Translations under genes and position numbers: made by a program | Notes under the pieces: model-generated | The model's input: the letters and a program-made list of their open reading frames with translations, nothing else | What the model was told of the DNA's origin: nothing | Databases searched by the model: none | Assembly (NCBI GenBank): GCA_964410105.1 | Contig: CAYPFY010000009.1 | Location: forward strand, 62,001-126,000 | Reading direction: 5' to 3' | From: CAYPFY01 sp964410105 | GTDB taxonomy: Bacteria > Bacteroidota > Ignavibacteria > UBA10030 > SZUA-254 | Length of the DNA: 64,000 nt | In this document: positions 25,656-33,054 of the stretch, one piece after another | Layout of the letters: each line of letters starts with the position of its first letter | Position numbering within the stretch: position 1 is the first letter of the stretch

Positions 25656-26681
25656 TCAGCCCCGGGGGATTTTACCGTGCTCGACTGTCTGACGGTCATT
25701 TTTTACCCCGATGAACCGGACTCCCTCGAACCGCCCGGCCAGGGTCTTCGTGCGGCCCAAACCCGCAACGAACAACCCGGTCGAGAGGGCGTCTGCTTCG
25801 ACGGCCGTCGGTGCAATGACGGTCCCGCTCGCCAGATCCTGAGCGGTCCTGCCGGTCGACGGGTCAAGCAGGTGACCGACGGTCTTGCCCCTGACGTTGA
25901 CAAAGTTCTCGTAATTGCCCGAAGTCGAGAGAGCCTGGTTTTTTATTACGACCGACGTTATCAGCGCGCTTGTGTCCCATGGATCGGTTATCCCCACCTC
26001 CCAGGTTTCCTCTCCCGGCGGTGCACCTATGGCATAAATGTCACCGCTGTGATTGATGATGGCAGCCTCTATGCCGTAGGATTTTAGTATCCCGACTCCT
26101 CTGTCAATAGAATAACCGACGGCTATTCCCCCCAAATCAATTTCCGTTCCTTCGTGCCCAAAGGAGACAAGCATTTTCGCCGGATCGATGAGCACATTCT
26201 TCATCCCGACAGACTCGAGCGCGTGGGCTATTCTCCGGTCAGACGGATAGGGATGGGTGCCATCCCGGAATCCGTAAAGTTCCATCAAGGGTTCTATCGT
26301 GATGTCAAACGACCCGGAGGTGAGGTCGAAAAACTTCCGGGAATGGATCAGGATGTCAACGATCCTGGGATCGACCCGGAGCTCGCCCCGCGCCCCCTCA
26401 CGGTTGATGCGAGATACCTCGCTGTTTACATCAAATACGCTCATCAGCCTGTCAATGTCCTTCATCTCCCGGATAACGTCATCGATGGCCATATTGCACA
26501 GGCGCTCGTCCTCGCAGTATGCGTTGAAAGTGACGATGCTCCCCATGACGAAGGCCGCACGCTCCGTCAAGGGAAGGGGGGGAGATTTTCCCCGGCCGAA
26601 CGCCATGCCGACGGCAAGCAGAGACGACAATCTGATGAATCGCCGCCTCGAGCACGCGGTCAGACCCGCCGCGGGCGCCAT
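25656..26681 (-). CDS. apbE: FAD:protein FMN transferase ApbE, Tat-exported
   Basis: 341 residues. ApbE attaches FMN to a Thr in target proteins outside the cytoplasm, using FAD and Mg2+. The N-terminus has a twin-arginine signal (SRRRFIRLSSLLAVGMAF). Family motifs are FVMGSIVTF, FDLTSGSFDITIEPL, IDLGGIAVGYSIDRG and ALSTSGNYENF, with the C-terminal block LLDPSTGRTAQ. Its probable target, the FMN_bind protein with SGAT at 27158, is two genes upstream in the same operon. The start overlaps the end of the membrane protein gene by 22 bp, so it is coupled. It is the last gene of the iron operon. Confidence 0.92.
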   Translation of the reverse strand: MAPAAGLTACSRRRFIRLSSLLAVGMAFGRGKSPPLPLTERAAFVMGSIVTFNAYCEDERLCNMAIDDVIREMKDIDRLMSVFDVNSEVSRINREGARGELRVDPRIVDILIHSRKFFDLTSGSFDITIEPLMELYGFRDGTHPYPSDRRIAHALESVGMKNVLIDPAKMLVSFGHEGTEIDLGGIAVGYSIDRGVGILKSYGIEAAIINHSGDIYAIGAPPGEETWEVGITDPWDTSALITSVVIKNQALSTSGNYENFVNVRGKTVGHLLDPSTGRTAQDLASGTVIAPTAVEADALSTGLFVAGLGRTKTLAGRFEGVRFIGVKNDRQTVEHGKIPRG

Positions 26682-27157
26682 AGCTCAACTATTGTTAGGG
26701 TGACCATGATGCCGTAACAGGCCGCCATGCTGATTCCGGAGAATATGACGAGCCAGCTGAATATTTCGGAGATGTAACGCGTAAGCCAGATTCCGCCGAA
26801 CGTCGTCGCGATGGCCACGATCGGTTCGACGATGAGGAATCGCTTGAGCCCGGCGGGGACAATCGAAGAGAAGGAAAAAATCCCGCCGACGACGAAGAAG
26901 ACAAGCGAGAGGGAAAGGATGTGGTTGTGCAACAGAATGTACATCTCATCGGGACTTTTTGCGTATTTGATTTCTTCCCTCCCTTCCGGACTCCCGCGGT
27001 ATTCTTCGGTCAGCCCCTGCGCCGAACCCGATGTCGTATGGCCTATGAATAGCAGCCCGACCATGTATCCTGCCGTGAGGACGACCAGGAACGCAGTGAT
27101 GAAGATTTTGAGCGTGGAATCCGCATCGCACAGCCGCAAGGAGTTGGGGAATTCCAT
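26660..27157 (-). CDS. Four-helix membrane protein of the iron/flavin operon
   Basis: 165 residues with four probable transmembrane helices: near 15-37 (LKIFITAFLVVLTAGYMVGLL), 78-98 (HILSLSLVFFVVGGIF), 105-126 and 133-157. Histidines sit at helix ends (GHTTSG, LLHNHILS) and could bind haem, which would suit a quinol-to-flavin electron relay; this is inference. No known family is recognised. The start follows the FMN-binding gene's stop with no gap and it overlaps apbE, so it belongs to the unit. Confidence 0.7.
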   Translation of the reverse strand: MEFPNSLRLCDADSTLKIFITAFLVVLTAGYMVGLLFIGHTTSGSAQGLTEEYRGSPEGREEIKYAKSPDEMYILLHNHILSLSLVFFVVGGIFSFSSIVPAGLKRFLIVEPIVAIATTFGGIWLTRYISEIFSWLVIFSGISMAACYGIMVTLTIVELWRPRRV

Positions 27158-27700
27158 CTAGAGGAGGCGAGACCTGATGAGTGCGAAGGTGGCCAGGATT
27201 TTTCTCACCCCGTCCGTGATTGCATGGACAGAAATTGTGGCCCCGCTGATGTTCTTGATGTCCCTCCCAGGAATGAGCCTGTCGTCTTTCGTTTTTCCCT
27301 GAAATTGCCTGCGGAAGGATTCATTGGCGATCTCCCCCCCGTACGATTCCCGGTACGCAAGGATGTCGATGTCCCTCACCGTGCCGTCCGTGAGGATGCC
27401 AACCAGATAGGTGATGAAATTTGTCTTCCCCCTGACATTATCGGCGACACCGTACCCCAGGATGCGGCCGCGCGCAGTACAGACGTAAACGCGGAGGGAA
27501 TCACTCCGCCAGCGCGCCCGTGATTTTTCTTCCAGCTGAGTTCTCTCATCGGGGGTCAGGCGAATGTCCCGCGGTCCGATCGCGGCCGTATCGCCAAACA
27601 TTTTTTGAAGACTTTTTTCTGCTTTCTGGTCCAGATCCGTCCGTGCGGCGCCGCTGTCAATCGATATCAGGATCGGTATGAGCAACAGAACGGGTCCCAT
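27158..27700 (-). CDS. Exported FMN-binding domain protein (ApbE substrate)
   Basis: 180 residues with a short signal sequence (LLLIPILISIDSGAA). The FMN_bind domain covers about 75-170, ending in the flavinylation motif NISGATIS with acceptor Thr155. Preceding features are RILGYGVADNVRGKTNF and GIVRDIDILAYRESYGG-type strand-loop, comparable to NqrC/RnfG. It would carry covalently bound FMN outside the membrane and pass electrons to an acceptor such as Fe(III). Stop and start of neighbours touch or overlap (1 base with the porin gene, none with the membrane gene), and apbE is in the same unit. Confidence 0.85.
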   Translation of the reverse strand: MGPVLLLIPILISIDSGAARTDLDQKAEKSLQKMFGDTAAIGPRDIRLTPDERTQLEEKSRARWRSDSLRVYVCTARGRILGYGVADNVRGKTNFITYLVGILTDGTVRDIDILAYRESYGGEIANESFRRQFQGKTKDDRLIPGRDIKNISGATISVHAITDGVRKILATFALIRSRLL

Positions 27701-28776
27701 CAGAAACTGTATCCGACTCCCATGTTGAACATTTTGGCATTGAGCCCGGCTGCATTGTCCAGGAATTGGTAGTCGATTTTGAATGCCGCACCCGGAACGG
27801 GCTTGTATGTCGCCCCGACGGTGATGTCGTGACGGTCATTTACCGGGTTCGCCGCGAAACCGGAAACCCCCGCCTGCGTGTCGTATTTTTCGTAGCGGGC
27901 AAAAACGTTCAATGACTGGTCTGCGGCGGATGAAAACCACGGCAGGATGTCGTACGCCCCCTCGATGTAGTAACCGTAAATCCGGTCGGCGACGTTCCGC
28001 TTGAACTCGGCGTTGATCTTCGTGGCGTCCCCGATCGACTCGAACGCCCCTTCGGCGCGCAGGGAGGCGCGGTCATATGTGTACCGCACGTCGCCCGAGA
28101 TGACTGATACTGTTCCGCCCCCGAGCGAATCGACGCCTTCCGTCGTGTTGCCGAGGAAGAAAGACCCTCCGAATCTGAGCTCCGGAATCGGGAGGTAATC
28201 CACTCTCCCCGTCAGGGAGGGGTTCGACGACGTGCTGTTGAGGGCCTCCTGCCTTCCTTCCCGTATGCCCAGCGAGCTGTCGAGACCCTCCGCCCTCAAT
28301 CCCGCCACGACGCCAAGCTCATACCGCACACCCTCCGCAACCGCACCGTAAACGCTTACGCCCGACTCCCGCCATGTGCTCGGTATTATGACGTCGTCCA
28401 CGTTCGGCCTCTCAACTCCGTTGAATGTGGGGGGTTCGTGGAACTGATTGATGATCCCGATGGGAGGGAGGATGATTCCCGCCCTCATTCCCATTTTTTC
28501 GCTGAAATGCCAGTCGAGATATGCCTGCTCGATTGCGACTTCCCCTCCCTGGCCGGCCTCGATTTTTGTATGTTCGATCTCCATCTCGGATTTGAAGGAA
28601 ATCCTGTCTGTGAACGAGTGGCCGACGTAAAGCACGAAGCGGTGGAAATCGAGCGTTCCGCTCTGACTCCCGTCCGGCTCGTTATAATGAAGTTCTCCAT
28701 ATCCGCCGATCGCGGTCGCCTCCTGGGCCAGTGCCGCCGTCGCAGCGATGCCGAGAAAGAGTATCAGGAATTTCAT
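27700..28776 (-). CDS. Outer-membrane porin-like beta-barrel of the iron operon
   Basis: 358 residues with a signal peptide (1-17, KFLILFLGIAATAALAQ). It has alternating strands throughout, ending in an aromatic residue (NMGVGYSF), the outer-membrane insertion signature. N-terminal IGGYGELHYNEP and DFHRFVLYVGHSFTDRISFKSEMEIEHT resemble phosphate-selective porin O/P-like proteins. Placed between the permease and flavoprotein genes, it may admit iron or iron chelates; the ligand is not seen in sequence. It starts 38 bp after the permease stop. Confidence 0.8.
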   Translation of the reverse strand: MKFLILFLGIAATAALAQEATAIGGYGELHYNEPDGSQSGTLDFHRFVLYVGHSFTDRISFKSEMEIEHTKIEAGQGGEVAIEQAYLDWHFSEKMGMRAGIILPPIGIINQFHEPPTFNGVERPNVDDVIIPSTWRESGVSVYGAVAEGVRYELGVVAGLRAEGLDSSLGIREGRQEALNSTSSNPSLTGRVDYLPIPELRFGGSFFLGNTTEGVDSLGGGTVSVISGDVRYTYDRASLRAEGAFESIGDATKINAEFKRNVADRIYGYYIEGAYDILPWFSSAADQSLNVFARYEKYDTQAGVSGFAANPVNDRHDITVGATYKPVPGAAFKIDYQFLDNAAGLNAKMFNMGVGYSF

Positions 28777-28814
28777 GGTTGGCGTTGTCTGTAAAAAGCG
28801 CCCCGGACATGGAA

Positions 28815-30089
28815 CTAATGGGGTTCGGGGCCGATATCAAAATACTTTCGCTGCTTCCGGAGATCGGCCACCCGGATATCGATTTTTCCCGCCTGCATCC
28901 GTGATGGCAGATAGATCGGGGCGCATCCGTTTCCCTCCATCGAGCCCGTGTTGTTCTCGTCAGCGGGAGTTTCTTCGATCTGATGCAGCCTGCTCAGGGG
29001 CACCGGGGCATCACACTGCGAGCAGACCAACCCTCCTCCCCTGAGATAGTATCTGCCGTAACTGTAACAGGCATAGCATGCGTCGAACGCGGTGGCGAAT
29101 TTCCCGACGCTCGTCCTCAGGACGAAAAACCGTAATTCCAGGCCGCTGTCGCTTATTGAAAAACGGTGAAGGCTTCCGTCGCTGACCCTCTCGATCGGAA
29201 TCTCGAAAATCCCTGAAGAGGGGATTGCCAGCTGCTGCGCCGAGAAATCTTTCTCGGTGCTTGACGAGAAGATTTCCCCGACGCCGAGGAAAAGGACTAT
29301 GGTAAGGGCCGCCATTGCAGCCCCAAGCTGCCATCTCCGTGCGCCGCCCGAGCGGCCGGATCGCCCCGGGATCACCATCATCAGCGCCGGGATGCTTACG
29401 ATGGCCAGGATGAAGAGGACGTTGTTCTGTACCACCGGCCCCAGTATGCCCATCATGGCGGGATTCGCCGCAAATACCCCGTACTCGTAGAATTCGTGGA
29501 ACGCATTGACGATGAGCTGGAGGGTGAAAATCAGCAGGGTTATCGCAGTCACCCGGAGGAAACGACCCGTGTCGATCCGGACGCTTCCCCGTATGAAAAG
29601 GATCGCAAAAACCACAGCCAGGCCTATCCCTGCCGCGGTTCCTGAAAAACTCCGCCACGCGCCGGTGCTGAATGCCACCGCCTGGAGAAAGATCGCGGTC
29701 TCGATGCCTTCGCGGAGTATCATGAGAAACGAAAAACCGAAGATCCCTGCATGCGCCCGCCAGGATGATTTTGAGGAAATGATCGTGTCCACTCTCTGCT
29801 CGATCTCGCCTTTGATCCTCTTGGCCGCAATCCACATCCAGATGACCATGGTGATGACGAAGAACGCGGCAGCCAGCATGAAGTATCCTTCCAGGGATTC
29901 CTGGTCTATCCCGAGACGCACGAGAAGGACCGCGCCCGCGATGCTTCCCACTATGGCGAGCGCCAGCCCGAGATAAACAGAGGAGAGGAGAGAGGCCCGT
30001 CCCACCTTTCTGAGATAGGCGACGAGGATCCCGAGGACGAGGCTGATCTCGATTCCTTCCCGGAGCGATATGATGAATGATTCGATCAT
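28815..30089 (-). CDS. FTR1-type iron permease fused to a DUF2318 iron-sulfur-like domain
   Basis: 424 residues from ATG 30089, overlapping the regulator stop by 4 bases (the frame opens further upstream, but inside that gene). Residues 1-265 form a seven-helix FTR1 permease with two iron-binding REGIE motifs at 10-14 and 126-130. Residues 310-424 match DUF2318, with CYACYSYGRYYLRGGGLVC and SQCDAP giving paired CxxC motifs for a metal centre. FTR1 moves Fe(III) across the inner membrane in reductive or oxidative systems. The fusion places a possible redox domain at the permease exit or entry. Confidence 0.88.
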   Translation of the reverse strand: MIESFIISLREGIEISLVLGILVAYLRKVGRASLLSSVYLGLALAIVGSIAGAVLLVRLGIDQESLEGYFMLAAAFFVITMVIWMWIAAKRIKGEIEQRVDTIISSKSSWRAHAGIFGFSFLMILREGIETAIFLQAVAFSTGAWRSFSGTAAGIGLAVVFAILFIRGSVRIDTGRFLRVTAITLLIFTLQLIVNAFHEFYEYGVFAANPAMMGILGPVVQNNVLFILAIVSIPALMMVIPGRSGRSGGARRWQLGAAMAALTIVLFLGVGEIFSSSTEKDFSAQQLAIPSSGIFEIPIERVSDGSLHRFSISDSGLELRFFVLRTSVGKFATAFDACYACYSYGRYYLRGGGLVCSQCDAPVPLSRLHQIEETPADENNTGSMEGNGCAPIYLPSRMQAGKIDIRVADLRKQRKYFDIGPEPH

Positions 30090-30532
30090 TGTTTCTTTTT
30101 TGACTGGCACTTCGCACAGGTGCCGAAGATCTGGAGGGTGGAATTCTGGGGGCGGAATTTCTTCTCCTCGCACACCTCCCGCTGCAGTCTTTCAACCTTC
30201 TCGCTCACGAATTCAATGATGTCGCCGCACTCGAGACAGATAAGGTGATCATGCCGCGGACGCCCGAACGCCTTCTCGTACCGTGAATGGTTCTCTCCGA
30301 AGCGGTACTTTGATATAAGCCCGCACTCGACCAAAAGGTCGAGCGTGTTGTAAACCGTGGCCCTCGACGCCTTCAGGCCCCGCGCGCTCAACGAGGCGAA
30401 GAGCTCGTCGGCGTCAAAATGCCCGTGCGTCTTCATGATTTCCTCCAGCAGAAGAAACCTCTCCCGCGTGGGCCGGAGCTTCTTCGAGATGAGGTAAGAG
30501 GAAAGAGTCTCCCGTGCTGCGTCGATGTTCAT
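30086..30532 (-). CDS. Fur-family metal-dependent transcriptional regulator
   Basis: 148 residues. The N-terminal winged helix contains LRPTRERFLLLEEIM and the DNA-recognition segment KASRATVYNTLDLLVECGLI. The dimerisation half has the regulatory metal site HSRYEKAFGRPRHDHLICLECGDIIEF and a structural CxxC pair (CLEC and CAKC). It heads the iron operon, which suggests iron sensing, but PerR-type sensing cannot be excluded from sequence. An operator-like repeat overlaps its promoter just upstream of the start. Confidence 0.88.
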   Translation of the reverse strand: MNIDAARETLSSYLISKKLRPTRERFLLLEEIMKTHGHFDADELFASLSARGLKASRATVYNTLDLLVECGLISKYRFGENHSRYEKAFGRPRHDHLICLECGDIIEFVSEKVERLQREVCEEKKFRPQNSTLQIFGTCAKCQSKKKQ

Positions 30533-30533
30533 T

Positions 30534-30548
30534 TTAGAATTGGTCTAA
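30534..30548 (-). promoter_or_regulatory. Fur/PerR-box-like inverted repeat at the iron-operon start site
   Basis: On the plus strand TTAGA-ATTGG-TCTAA, a 15 bp 7-1-7 type repeat in which 5 of 7 arm positions are complementary. It ends 2 bases before the start codon and touches the -10, so binding would block initiation. Confidence 0.65.
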
Positions 30549-30576
30549 ATATAAATATCTTCTGGCTTAAAATCAA
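30548..30576 (-). promoter_or_regulatory. Promoter of the iron-uptake operon
   Basis: Read on the minus strand: TTGATT (30576-30571), a 17 bp spacer and TATATT (30553-30548). The expected start falls about 8-10 bases before the ATG at 30532, with no Shine-Dalgarno between, so the message may be nearly leaderless. Confidence 0.65.
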
Positions 30577-30639
30577 GAATTTTCTTTCTCTGAAACTTTC
30601 TGCGGAAAAAAGTACATTCCCCAAATTTCGAGGAGTCGT

Positions 30640-31398
30640 ATGATAGATCTCCAAGGTCAGGCAGCACTCGTCACCGGCGGCTCAAGGGGTATCGGCGCAG
30701 CAACAGCCCTGATGCTCGCCAGAGCCGGCGCCGATGTGGCGGTTACTTTCTCCCGGCATCCAAAGCAGGCAAATCAGGTAACCCGCAAAATTGAAAAAAT
30801 TGGAAGGAGAGCGATTGCTTTTCATTGCGAGGTTGAAAAGGAACGGGATTGCCTGAAAACTGCGGACAAATCTGAAAAATTCCTGGGAAGAATCGATATT
30901 CTCGTCAATGCCGCCGGGATATGGGAATTTGGTAGAATAGGGGAGATGAGCCTGAGAAAATGGGCCCGCAGCATCACGATCAACCTGAACGGCACTTTCG
31001 CCATGTGTAACGCTGCTGTTCCCGTCATGCTCAGGCAGAATTACGGCCGGATTATCAATGTTTCGAGCACAGCCGGTCAAAGGGGAGAAGCGTTGCATTC
31101 CCAGTATGCCGCATCGAAAGGCGGAATAATCGCCTTTACGAAATCTATCGCCGTCGAACTGATTCCCCGCAATATCTGGGTGAACTGTGTCGCCCCCGGA
31201 TGGGTGGCTACAGATCTGGTCTCATCAGTTTTCAAAAAGCCGTCAATAAAAAAGCAGATTTTTCAAAGCATTCCGAGAGGATTTGCTGCATCTCCAGAAG
31301 ATATCGCCGGTCCCATCCTTTTCCTTGCCTCAAGCCTCGCAAATCATGTAGTGGGTGAAATTCTGAACGTTAACGGGGGTTCGGTACTCTGCGGATAG
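30640..31398 (+). CDS. SDR-family NAD(P)-dependent oxidoreductase (FabG-like)
   Basis: 252 residues. Cofactor motif TGGSRGIGAA at residues 10-19, NAAG near 86 and catalytic SxnYxxxK (SSTAGQRGEALHSQYAASKGG) with the catalytic Tyr and Lys near residue 155. The C-terminus NHVVGEILNVNGGSVL is the usual FabG ending. The substrate is unknown; 3-oxoacyl reduction is typical but not shown. The ATG has GAGGAG four bases upstream. A possible promoter CTGAAA-17-TACATT (30590-30618) precedes it. It faces away from the Fur-family operon. Confidence 0.85.
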   Translation: MIDLQGQAALVTGGSRGIGAATALMLARAGADVAVTFSRHPKQANQVTRKIEKIGRRAIAFHCEVEKERDCLKTADKSEKFLGRIDILVNAAGIWEFGRIGEMSLRKWARSITINLNGTFAMCNAAVPVMLRQNYGRIINVSSTAGQRGEALHSQYAASKGGIIAFTKSIAVELIPRNIWVNCVAPGWVATDLVSSVFKKPSIKKQIFQSIPRGFAASPEDIAGPILFLASSLANHVVGEILNVNGGSVLCG

Positions 31399-31478
31399 GT
31401 TGAAAAGCCCTCAAAAGAGTCTGTTTTAGGGGGTTTCGGCAGAATAGCGGATTTCGTCAAATTTCACAAACATTTTCC

Positions 31479-31506
31479 TTGCTTAATTCTGCGAAATTTC
31501 TATATT
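31479..31506 (+). promoter_or_regulatory. Promoter candidate for the deoxyhypusine-synthase-like gene
   Basis: TTGCTT at 31479-31484, a 16 bp spacer and TATATT at 31501-31506. The start near 31513 leaves a leader of about 34 bases. Confidence 0.6.
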
Positions 31507-31546
31507 TCAGCCATCTTGATTGGAGCTTTCCTTTAGACGGATGTAA

Positions 31547-32653
31547 ATGGGGCATAATAAGTTTCTGAAAGGTCAAAAGATTGTACCGAAGCCGATACCA
31601 AAAGACGTCACGGTAACGGCTCTCGTCGATGAGTATTTTCAGGCTTATAATGCAGGCAGATTGAGGGAAGGTGCCCAGCTATTTGCGGAAAAAATGCTGG
31701 CCCCTGATTCCACCGTCGGATTGAGCATTACAGGCGCATTGACCCCCGCCGGCCTCGGCGGCTCCTGCATCGTTCCGCTTATGAAGGCCGGGTTCATCGA
31801 CTGGATCGTGAGCACGGGCGCAAATCTCTACCATGACACTCACTTTGCCATCGGTCACTCACTCCACCGTGGAACGCCTTTCACAGATGACCGCCTGTTG
31901 CGAAGAGAGGGGATTATTCGCATTTATGATATTTTGTTCGAATACAAGGTCCTCCTCTCAACCGATGATTTTTTCAGGAAAATCATCAGATTACCAGAGT
32001 TTCAGAAGGAAATGTCAACGGCCGAACTGCACTATCGCCTGGGGAAGTATATCGCTGAACGTGAAAAAGCGCTGAGAATCAAGCATAGCAGCCTAATCGC
32101 CACCGCGTTCCGGTGCGGCGTCCCCGTGTATACCTCGTCGCCGGGAGACAGCTCCATAGGGATGAATATCGCAGAGGTAGCACTCTCCGGGTTCCGGACA
32201 CGTATCGACGTGCTGCTGGATGTGAACGAAACCGCCGCCATCGTTCTCGATGCCAAGAGAAATCACGGGAAAAGCGCAGTCTTGATGATGGGTGGGGGTT
32301 CCCCTAAGAATTTCATACTGCAGACCGAACCGCAGATTCAGGAGGTTTTGGGCATCGACGAGAAAGGTCATGACTATTTTCTCCAGATCACCGATGCCCG
32401 GGTCGATACGGGCGGCCTCTCAGGTGCAACGCCGGGGGAAGCTGTTACCTGGGGTAAGGTTGATCCCGACAGGCTCCCCGATGCGGTTGTCGCCTACGTG
32501 GATTCTACGATCGCCCTCCCGATCCTTTCGTCGTATGTGCTGCAGAAAGCTCGTCCAAGACCGCTCAAGCGACTCTACGACCGGCGGGAAGAACTTGTCA
32601 AAAGCCTTCAAAAGGAATATAAACTGTCACGTCATCGCAAGAAGCATGCATAA
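31547..32653 (+). CDS. Deoxyhypusine-synthase-like enzyme
   Basis: 368 residues. Deoxyhypusine synthase transfers an aminobutyl group from spermidine, in eukaryotes and archaea to eIF5A/aIF5A; bacterial relatives act on small amines or unknown targets. Features are MAPDSTVGLSITGALTPAGLG-type NAD loop, STGANLYHDTHFAIG, PVYTSSPGDSSIGMNIAE and the catalytic Lys at about 304 in GEAVTWGKVDPD. Homospermidine synthesis is a plausible role. It has its own promoter and precedes the histone-like gene by 66 bp. Confidence 0.85.
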   Translation: MGHNKFLKGQKIVPKPIPKDVTVTALVDEYFQAYNAGRLREGAQLFAEKMLAPDSTVGLSITGALTPAGLGGSCIVPLMKAGFIDWIVSTGANLYHDTHFAIGHSLHRGTPFTDDRLLRREGIIRIYDILFEYKVLLSTDDFFRKIIRLPEFQKEMSTAELHYRLGKYIAEREKALRIKHSSLIATAFRCGVPVYTSSPGDSSIGMNIAEVALSGFRTRIDVLLDVNETAAIVLDAKRNHGKSAVLMMGGGSPKNFILQTEPQIQEVLGIDEKGHDYFLQITDARVDTGGLSGATPGEAVTWGKVDPDRLPDAVVAYVDSTIALPILSSYVLQKARPRPLKRLYDRREELVKSLQKEYKLSRHRKKHA

Positions 32654-32670
32654 TCCACTCCCTACGGGGA

Positions 32671-32688
32671 CTCGTTCCTCAGAACGAG
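32671..32688 (+). repeat. Small hairpin between the enzyme and histone-like genes
   Basis: CTCGTTC at 32671-32677 and GAACGAG at 32682-32688 pair around CTCA. No T-run follows directly, so termination is doubtful; it may stabilise the short downstream message. Confidence 0.35.
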
Positions 32689-32719
32689 CTTCACTTTAAA
32701 CTCACACTGGAGGGTTATT

Positions 32720-32923
32720 ATGAGCAGATTCACAGAATTACGCGATTTGCTTACCAGCTTCGAGAAGGATTTCATCAAATTCTACGAAAAAGGTAACAAG
32801 TCCGCGGGAACGCGCGTTCGCAAGGAGATGAATGAGCTGAAGAAGAAGGCGCAGGAGGTCCGCAAGGAAATCCAGGAAATCAAACAGAAGGCGAAGGAAG
32901 CCGAAGCCGGCGGTAATCCGTAA
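32720..32923 (+). CDS. Histone H1-like small basic protein
   Basis: 67 residues, of which about a third are Lys, Arg or Glu. It has the layout of Bacteroidota histone-H1-like proteins: an amphipathic helix (FTELRDLLTSFEKDFIKFYE), the hinge KGNKSAGTRVRKEMNELKKK and a Lys/Glu-rich helix tail. These are proposed DNA- or RNA-binding nucleoid proteins. A GGAGGG lies 8 bases upstream of the ATG. A strong terminator follows 11 bp after the stop, making it the end of its transcript. Confidence 0.8.
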   Translation: MSRFTELRDLLTSFEKDFIKFYEKGNKSAGTRVRKEMNELKKKAQEVRKEIQEIKQKAKEAEAGGNP

Positions 32924-32933
32924 AGATTTCTCG

Positions 32934-32970
32934 TCCGGGAGAGACCCGCGTCTCTCCCGGATTGCTTTTT
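32934..32970 (+). terminator. Strong intrinsic terminator after the histone-like gene
   Basis: A perfect 12 bp stem: TCCGGGAGAGAC (32934-32945) and GTCTCTCCCGGA (32950-32961) around CCGC, then TTGCTTTTT. It insulates the polysaccharide locus from upstream transcription. Confidence 0.92.
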
Positions 32971-33004
32971 CGGCGCGCAGCCCCCTCCCTCTCTGGTCCC
33001 ACCT

Positions 33005-33033
33005 TTGATTTTCAGCGAAGAATATCGTATGTT
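33005..33033 (+). promoter_or_regulatory. Promoter of the polysaccharide locus
   Basis: TTGATT at 33005-33010, a 17 bp spacer and TATGTT at 33028-33033, immediately after the terminator and 21 bp before the first glycosyltransferase ATG. Confidence 0.6.
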
Positions 33034-33054
33034 GTTTGAAAACTCATCTATCGA

